NCBI RefSeq assembly: GCF_029714325.1 | Contig: NZ_CP121666.1 | Coordinates: forward strand, 5,828,001 to 5,892,000 | Direction of reading: 5' to 3' | Source: Bradyrhizobium sp. CB1717 | GTDB taxonomy: Bacteria > Pseudomonadota > Alphaproteobacteria > Rhizobiales > Xanthobacteraceae | Length of the DNA stretch: 64,000 nucleotides | Part shown: positions 58,847 through 64,000 of the stretch, in pieces | Layout: every line of letters begins with the position of its first letter | Position numbering within the stretch: position 1 is the stretch's first letter | Position numbers and translations under genes: made by a program | Notes under the pieces: model-generated | Told to the model about the DNA's origin: nothing | Seen by the model: the letters and a program-made list of their open reading frames with translations, nothing else | The model's database searches: none

Positions 58847-60691
58847 TCAAGCCCGGACCTCCGCGGCGGTCCCGTAAGTCAATTCCAGTCCGTCCAGATT
58901 GCCCTCCTTGCGCCATCTGTCGAGCATCCGCAGGAACGCCACCGGCCCGCGCCAGTATTGGCTGTTTCTGGCGGCGATGGGATCGAACACGCCCTCGTTG
59001 TTGTAATAGCCGGGCGTGCATTCGGCGAGATAGGTCTGGCGGCCGATCGCGGCCTTGACCACTTCCTCGACCCAGGCGTTCTCGGCGGCGAGCGTCGGCT
59101 CCAGCGTCCTGGCTCCGCGCTTGCACGCCTGATCGATGACATAGGCGATGTGCTGCGACTGCTCGTCGATGATGTGCGGGAAGTTGGCGCTCTGGCCGGC
59201 CTGCACCGTGACGATCAGGAAGCAGTTCGGAAAACCGCGGCTGTAGAAGCCGTGCATCGTCTTGACGCCGTCGCGCCAGCGCTCGGACAAGCTGGTGCCG
59301 TCGCGGCCGTAGACCTCAAAACCCATGCGGCGCGCGTAATCGGTGCCGACCTCGAAGCCGCTGGCATAGATCAGGCAGTCGAGCTCATAGGCCTTGCCGT
59401 CGACGACGACGGCATTCTCCGTGATGCGCTCGACGCCCTGCCCTTTGGTGTCGACGAGATGCACGTTGGGTTGATTAAACGTGTCGAGATATTCGTCGTG
59501 GAAGCACGGCCGCTTGCAGAACGCCTTGTACCAGGGTTTCAGCGCGGCCGCGGCTGCTTCGTCCTTCACCACGGTATCGACGCGAGCGCGGATCTCTTCC
59601 ATCTTGCGGTAGTCGGCCTGCTCGATCACCTTCAGCGCCTCCTCCATCGAGGTCACCGGCTGCGGTTGCCGGCGCGGGGCCAGCAGGATCTCGCCGAGGA
59701 GACCGGTCCAGCCGTCCTGCACCAGATCCTGCTCGAACGGCTCGCCCGAGATCACCGCGGTGAAATTGTCCATGCGCTCGCGCTGCCAGCCGGGCTTGAG
59801 GTTTTGCGCCCAGGCCTGATCCGTCGGACGGTCGTCGCGCACGCCGATCGCCGATGGCGTGCGCTGGAAGACATAGAGCTCCTTCGCGGAGCGGCCGAGA
59901 TGCGGCACGCATTGCACGGCGGTGGCGCCGGTGCCGATGATGCCGACGCGCTTGCCGGCAAGGCCCGTGAGATCACCCTCGGCGGTGCCGCCGGTGTAGG
60001 CGTAATCCCAGCGGCTGGTGTGGAAGCTGTGCCCCCTGAACGTCTCGATGCCGGGAATGCCCGGCAGCTTCGGGCGGCTCAGCGGGCCCCCGGCCAGGAT
60101 GACGAAGCGCGCGTGGATCTGGTCGCCGCGATCGGTCTCGACCAGCCACCGCGCCTCCTGCTCCTGCCAGGTCATGCGCGAGATCACGGTCTGAAACAGC
60201 GCGCGCTCATAGAGCGAGAAGTGCCGGCCGATGCGGCGCGAGTGCTCGTAGATCTCGGGCGCCCGCGCATATTTGCGCACCGGCATGTAGCCGGTCTCTT
60301 CCAAGAGCGGCAGGTAGATGTAGCTTTCGGTGTCGCAGGCAGCTCCAGGATAGCGATTCCAGTACCAGGTGCCGCCGAAATCGGCGGCCTTTTCCACGAT
60401 ACGAAAATCCGCGATGCCTGCTTCGCGCAGGCGCGCGCCACAGAGCAGGCCGCCAAAGCCGCCACCGACGATCAACACCTCGGTCTGTTCGCTGACGGGC
60501 TCGCGCGCCAAGCCCGGATCGGCCCAGGGATCGTCGAGATAGCGGCCGAATTCGCCGGTGGCCTCGACGTACTGGGCTTTGCCCTCGGCGCGCAGACGGC
60601 GGTCGCGCTCGTCGCGATAGCGCGCGCGGAGTGCGGAAATATCGACCGTAGATGCGCCGGCTGTCCCGGTCTTGTGTCTTTCCGCTGACAT
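58847..60691 (-). CDS. Flavin monooxygenase (Baeyer-Villiger type)
   Basis: 614-aa FAD/NADPH oxygenase. FAD site [22 protein letters not shown] site [17 protein letters not shown]; the BVMO fingerprint F-x-G-x3-H-x3-W appears as [31 protein letters not shown] is another hallmark. The last 60 residues include [17 protein letters not shown] and [10 protein letters not shown]. It should insert oxygen into a ketone to give an ester. It diverges from the acyl-CoA synthetase gene over 180 bp in which I saw no clear operator. Confidence 0.9.
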   Translation of the reverse strand: MSAERHKTGTAGASTVDISALRARYRDERDRRLRAEGKAQYVEATGEFGRYLDDPWADPGLAREPVSEQTEVLIVGGGFGGLLCGARLREAGIADFRIVEKAADFGGTWYWNRYPGAACDTESYIYLPLLEETGYMPVRKYARAPEIYEHSRRIGRHFSLYERALFQTVISRMTWQEQEARWLVETDRGDQIHARFVILAGGPLSRPKLPGIPGIETFRGHSFHTSRWDYAYTGGTAEGDLTGLAGKRVGIIGTGATAVQCVPHLGRSAKELYVFQRTPSAIGVRDDRPTDQAWAQNLKPGWQRERMDNFTAVISGEPFEQDLVQDGWTGLLGEILLAPRRQPQPVTSMEEALKVIEQADYRKMEEIRARVDTVVKDEAAAAALKPWYKAFCKRPCFHDEYLDTFNQPNVHLVDTKGQGVERITENAVVVDGKAYELDCLIYASGFEVGTDYARRMGFEVYGRDGTSLSERWRDGVKTMHGFYSRGFPNCFLIVTVQAGQSANFPHIIDEQSQHIAYVIDQACKRGARTLEPTLAAENAWVEEVVKAAIGRQTYLAECTPGYYNNEGVFDPIAARNSQYWRGPVAFLRMLDRWRKEGNLDGLELTYGTAAEVRA

Positions 60692-60870
60692 TCATTTCCT
60701 CCACGGCGGACGCTGCTTCGCCGGCAGCTCAACCTCAAATTAGCCCTGAAAAAGTGACGCATGCAATCACGTCCGCTGTTTTTTACGTGAACGCCGCGTG
60801 ACGTTCCGCTACCTTCAAGCGCAAACCACAAGCCTACGCCATGCAACGACGTGGCAATCCGGAGGAGACC

Positions 60871-62496
60871 ATGCAGGGATTGATGATGGACATGCCGCTG
60901 CTGATCAGCGGCCTGATCCAGTACGCCGCCGACTACCACGGCGAGGCGGAGATCGTCGCGCGCGAGATCGAAGGCGACATCCACCGCTACACCTATGCGG
61001 ATGCCCATCCGCGCATCAAGCGCATGGCGTTGGCCTTAAAGCGGCTCGGCATGAAGCAAGGCGATCGCGTCGGCACGCTGGCCTGGAATACGCATCGGCA
61101 TTTCGAGATGTTCTACGCCGCACCGGGGATGGGTTATGTGCTGCACACCGTCAATCCGCGGCTGTTTCCCGAGCAGCTCGTCTACATCATCAACCACGCC
61201 GAGGACCGCCTGCTGTTCATCGACCGCGCCACGCTGCCGATCGTGGAAGCGATCGCGCCGCAGCTGAAGACGGTCGAGGCCTATGTCGTGATGTCCTCGC
61301 GCGAGCGGATGCCGGAGACGACGCTCGCCAACGTGCATTGCTACGAGGAGTTGCTGGAGAAGGAAGACGACGCCGGCTTCACTTGGCCGGAGTTCGACGA
61401 GAAGTCCGCCTCCACCATCTGCTACACCTCGGGCACGACGGGCAATCCCAAGGGCGTGATCTATTCGCACCGCGCCGCGATCCTGCAGACCATGACCTGC
61501 TGCAACTTCGACTTCCTGCCGGGCCATGTCGAAGGCGTGCGCGAGGTGATGATGCCGATGGCGCCGCTGTTTCACGGCAATGGCTGGAACATGCCGTTCA
61601 CAGCACCCTACACCGGCTCCAAGCTGGTGCTGCCCGGCCGCAACTACGAGCCGGACAAGCTCTACGAGCTGCTCGAAGGCGAGAAGGTGACGCTGTCAGC
61701 GGGCGTGCCGAGCTTCTGGCTGATCCTGCTCGACTGGCTCGGGCGGACCGGCAACAGATTCTCGACGTTGCGCGCAACGCTGTCGTCGGGCTCCGCGCCG
61801 CCGCGCGCGATGGTCGAGAAGCTCAAGCGCGAGTACGATGTCGACTATATCCAGGCCTGGGGCATGACCGAGGCGCTGGGCTGCTCGATGCCGGGCCTGC
61901 GGCCGGGCTCGGAGCATCTCGGCGACAAGGAGAAGTTCGACCGCCGCCAGGTCTCCGGCCGCGCCTGTTTCGGCACCGCCCTGCGCATCGTCGACGACGC
62001 AGGCAACGTGCTGCCGCGCGACGGCAAGACCGTCGGCCATTTGCGGGCCCGCGGTCCCTGGGTCGCCTCCGGCTATATGAAGCTGGAGGAAGGCCTCGAC
62101 CGCGACGGCTGGCTGATCACCGGCGACATGGCCGTGATCGACAGCCAAGGCCACGTCACGCTGACGGACCGCTCCAAGGACGTGATCAAGTCGGGCGGCG
62201 AGTGGATCTCCTCGATCCAGCTCGAGGATATCGCTCTGTCTCACCCCGACGTGCTGCAAGCCGCCGTCGTTGCCATCGCGCACGAGAAATGGCAGGAGCG
62301 CCCCCTGCTCCTCGTCGTCCGCAAGAAGGGCGCGACCGTCGATGGCAAGACACTGCTCGAGCACATGCGCCCGAGGATCGCGAGCTGGTGGCTGCCGGAC
62401 GCCGTCGAATTCCTCGACGAATTCCCGATGACCGGCACCGGCAAGGTGCTGAAATCGGCGCTGCGCGAGAAGTTTAGGGAGTATCGCGTCGCATGA
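60871..62496 (+). CDS. Acyl-CoA synthetase (AMP-forming, long/medium chain)
   Basis: 541-aa adenylate-forming ligase. ATP P-loop [25 protein letters not shown]-type [44 protein letters not shown] and [33 protein letters not shown] with the hinge; the late K in [10 protein letters not shown] is the adenylation Lys. GGAGGAG precedes the ATG at 60871. It activates an acid, probably the hydrolysis product of the monooxygenase ester or a fatty acid, for the dehydrogenase encoded next. Confidence 0.92.
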   Translation: MQGLMMDMPLLISGLIQYAADYHGEAEIVAREIEGDIHRYTYADAHPRIKRMALALKRLGMKQGDRVGTLAWNTHRHFEMFYAAPGMGYVLHTVNPRLFPEQLVYIINHAEDRLLFIDRATLPIVEAIAPQLKTVEAYVVMSSRERMPETTLANVHCYEELLEKEDDAGFTWPEFDEKSASTICYTSGTTGNPKGVIYSHRAAILQTMTCCNFDFLPGHVEGVREVMMPMAPLFHGNGWNMPFTAPYTGSKLVLPGRNYEPDKLYELLEGEKVTLSAGVPSFWLILLDWLGRTGNRFSTLRATLSSGSAPPRAMVEKLKREYDVDYIQAWGMTEALGCSMPGLRPGSEHLGDKEKFDRRQVSGRACFGTALRIVDDAGNVLPRDGKTVGHLRARGPWVASGYMKLEEGLDRDGWLITGDMAVIDSQGHVTLTDRSKDVIKSGGEWISSIQLEDIALSHPDVLQAAVVAIAHEKWQERPLLLVVRKKGATVDGKTLLEHMRPRIASWWLPDAVEFLDEFPMTGTGKVLKSALREKFREYRVA

Positions 62497-62551
62497 AGCG
62501 ACGCGCGATCGCCCTCAAGTCCCCGCCGCCCAACGATCAAGGAAACGAACG

Positions 62552-63763
62552 ATGCTCTACCCGATGTCGCCCAAAGTCGTCGAGCTCAAGCGCAAGCTCG
62601 AGAGCTTCATGGACCGGCACATCTATCCGAACGAGGAGCGGTTCTATCGCGAAGCCGAAGAGCTCGGACCGTGGAAGGTCTATCCCGTCGTCGAGGAGCT
62701 GAAGCCGCTGGCGCGCGCCGAAGGTCTCTGGAATCTGTTCCTGCCGGAGTCCAGCCACGGCGCGGGTCTCACCAATCTCGAATATGCCCCGCTCTGCGAA
62801 GTGATGGGCCGCTCGCATCTTGCGCCCGAAGTGTTCAACTGCTCGGCGCCCGACACCGGCAACATGGAGGTGCTGGAGCGCTACGGCACGGAGAAGGACA
62901 AGGAGCGCTGGCTGAAGCCGCTGCTCGCGGGCGAGATCCGTTCCTGCTTCGCCATGACCGAGCCCGCCGTCGCATCATCGGACGCGACCAACATCGAGAG
63001 CTCGATCCTGCGCGACGGCGACCATTACGTCATCAACGGCCGCAAATGGTACACGACGAATGCGACCGATCCGCGCTGCAAGATCTGCATCTTCATGGGC
63101 AAGACCGATCCTGACAATCCGGATCGCCACAAGCAGCAATCCATGATCCTGGTGCCGATGGACACGCCGGGCATCGAGGTAAAGCGACCCCTGCCTGTGT
63201 TCGGCTTCTACGGCGTGCCGGATCGGGCCTCGGAAGTCGTCTTCACCAATGTGCGGGTGCCGAAGGAAAACATGCTGCTCGGCGAAGGCCGCGGCTTCGA
63301 GATCGCGCAGGGCCGCCTCGGCCCCGGCCGCATCCACCACTGCATGCGCCTGATCGGACTTGCCGAGCGCACGCTGGAGAAGATGTGCCGCCGCGTCCGC
63401 AGCCGCATCGCCTTCGGCAAGCCGGTCTCCGAGCAGACCGTGACGCAGGAGCGCATCGCGGAAGCCCGCATCATGATCGAGCAGGCTCGGTTGCTGACGT
63501 TGAACGCGGCTTACGCGATGGATACGGTCGGCAACAAGGTCGCGAAGAGCGAGATCGCGATGATCAAGGTCGCCGTGCCCAACATGGCCTGCCAGATCAT
63601 CGACTGGGCGATCCAGGCCCATGGCGGCGGCGGCACCTCGAACGATTTCGGTTTGACGCAGGCTTATGCGACGGCGCGTTTGCTGCGCCTTGCCGACGGG
63701 CCGGACGAGGTCCACCGGAATCAGATCGCGCGATTCGAGCTGAAGAAATACTCGAATGTCTAA
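62552..63763 (+). CDS. Acyl-CoA dehydrogenase
   Basis: 403-aa FAD enzyme of beta-oxidation (FadE/ACAD11-like). N-terminal helical domain with [34 protein letters not shown] and [12 protein letters not shown] in the middle barrel; [66 protein letters not shown] is the C-terminal domain, shown here by its start [19 protein letters not shown] precedes the ATG. It lies 55 bp after the synthetase and is likely co-transcribed. Confidence 0.92.
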   Translation: MLYPMSPKVVELKRKLESFMDRHIYPNEERFYREAEELGPWKVYPVVEELKPLARAEGLWNLFLPESSHGAGLTNLEYAPLCEVMGRSHLAPEVFNCSAPDTGNMEVLERYGTEKDKERWLKPLLAGEIRSCFAMTEPAVASSDATNIESSILRDGDHYVINGRKWYTTNATDPRCKICIFMGKTDPDNPDRHKQQSMILVPMDTPGIEVKRPLPVFGFYGVPDRASEVVFTNVRVPKENMLLGEGRGFEIAQGRLGPGRIHHCMRLIGLAERTLEKMCRRVRSRIAFGKPVSEQTVTQERIAEARIMIEQARLLTLNAAYAMDTVGNKVAKSEIAMIKVAVPNMACQIIDWAIQAHGGGGTSNDFGLTQAYATARLLRLADGPDEVHRNQIARFELKKYSNV

Positions 63764-63822
63764 GCCGACGCCGGCGCGTCGGTACTAGTATAGGAGCACG
63801 CTTGTAGACAAGGAGGCCGGAC

Positions 63823-64000
63823 ATGACTGCAATCTCCTCCTCACCCACCCGGCGAAACCTCCTCGCAGGGTCAGCCGCAACTGGTGCCGTCAGCTTGCTT
63901 CCAATACATTTCGTCGCCGCACGCGCGCAATCGAAGCAAGGCGGGTCCCCGCTTGGTACGACCAAAGCCGACGCAATTCTTCCCTTCCGCGTCAATGTCC
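63823..64000 (+). CDS. Epoxide hydrolase family protein, N-terminal part, Tat-exported
   Basis: Cut by the right edge after 59 codons. AAGGAGG precedes the ATG. SPTRRNLLAGSAATGAVSLL is a twin-arginine signal, with cut near ARAQ. AILPFRVNV at the end matches the epoxide-hydrolase N-terminal (EHN) entry AxxPFxVxV, which precedes an alpha/beta hydrolase domain. Periplasmic or exported, so it may protect against external epoxides. Confidence 0.65.
   Translation, partial: MTAISSSPTRRNLLAGSAATGAVSLLPIHFVAARAQSKQGGSPLGTTKADAILPFRVNV

Overview
The window looks like a chromosomal piece of a Bradyrhizobium-type alphaproteobacterium (order Hyphomicrobiales). The grounds are its high G+C, a TonB receptor preceded by Irr/ICE-like iron boxes (TTCTAAA half-sites), a full liv-type branched-chain amino acid ABC operon, several RND pumps, families of intergenic palindromes of the GTCATTGCGAGCG and GTAGCCCGGATGGAGCG kind, and the overall gene set. 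The genus call rests on remembered family and repeat patterns, not on a search.

Layout. 1-1430: a siderophore receptor cut by the window edge and a small unknown protein, both next to iron-box-like motifs. 1725-6668: an MdtAB-like RND pump followed by an IalB-family periplasmic protein. 6820-9890: an arylsulfatase and a divergent TetR regulator sharing an AT-rich palindromic spacer. 9872-14496: livF, livG, livM, livH and their substrate-binding protein, with an intrinsic terminator between the binding protein and livH. 14798-15160: a DUF1428 protein.

15341-25250: the most unusual region, a 9.9-kb element integrated into a tRNA-Gln(CUG) gene and bounded by an exact 48-bp direct repeat. It encodes a tyrosine integrase, a small helix-turn-helix (Xis/AlpA-like) protein, several small unknown proteins, a cold-shock-domain protein, an AEP-type primase fused to a RepA-like helicase, a candidate small terminase, a large terminase split into separate ATPase and nuclease genes, and a HigBA-like toxin-antitoxin pair. 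No portal, capsid, protease, tail or lysis gene is visible. The plan resembles phage-inducible islands (int, xis/alpA, pri-rep, ter) but carries its own packaging motor, so a phage satellite is the best reading.

25464-30384: a small unknown protein, then an operon-like trio: a SARP/BTAD-TPR regulator, a PAP2-fold phosphatase with a (GGY)9 tail, and a bacterial G1 (glutamic) peptidase. 30473-38141: a sugar-acid catabolic cluster (TctC binding protein, Fe-alcohol dehydrogenase, PdxA2-like dehydrogenase, DUF1537 kinase, GlcD-like FAD oxidase, DapA-family aldolase) facing an IclR regulator across a perfect palindrome. 38158-42742: RNase Z, a dimeric-ABM-like membrane protein, guanine deaminase and a Bcr/CflA efflux protein. 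43112-49301: an alpha/beta hydrolase-fold protein without its nucleophile serine, and a GntR/aldehyde dehydrogenase/MFS/amidase group. 49303-54720: a TetR regulator and a second RND pump (AcrAB/MexEF-like). 54731-57918: a TauE/SafE gene remnant, small periplasmic and unknown proteins, a MaoC hydratase, two tiny overlapping ORFs and a lytic transglycosylase. 58038-64000: an AroE-like dehydrogenase and a Baeyer-Villiger-type monooxygenase, divergent from an acyl-CoA synthetase and acyl-CoA dehydrogenase, then the start of a Tat-exported epoxide hydrolase.

No rRNA genes and no CRISPR arrays were seen. All calls are from reading the sequence; no database search was possible.
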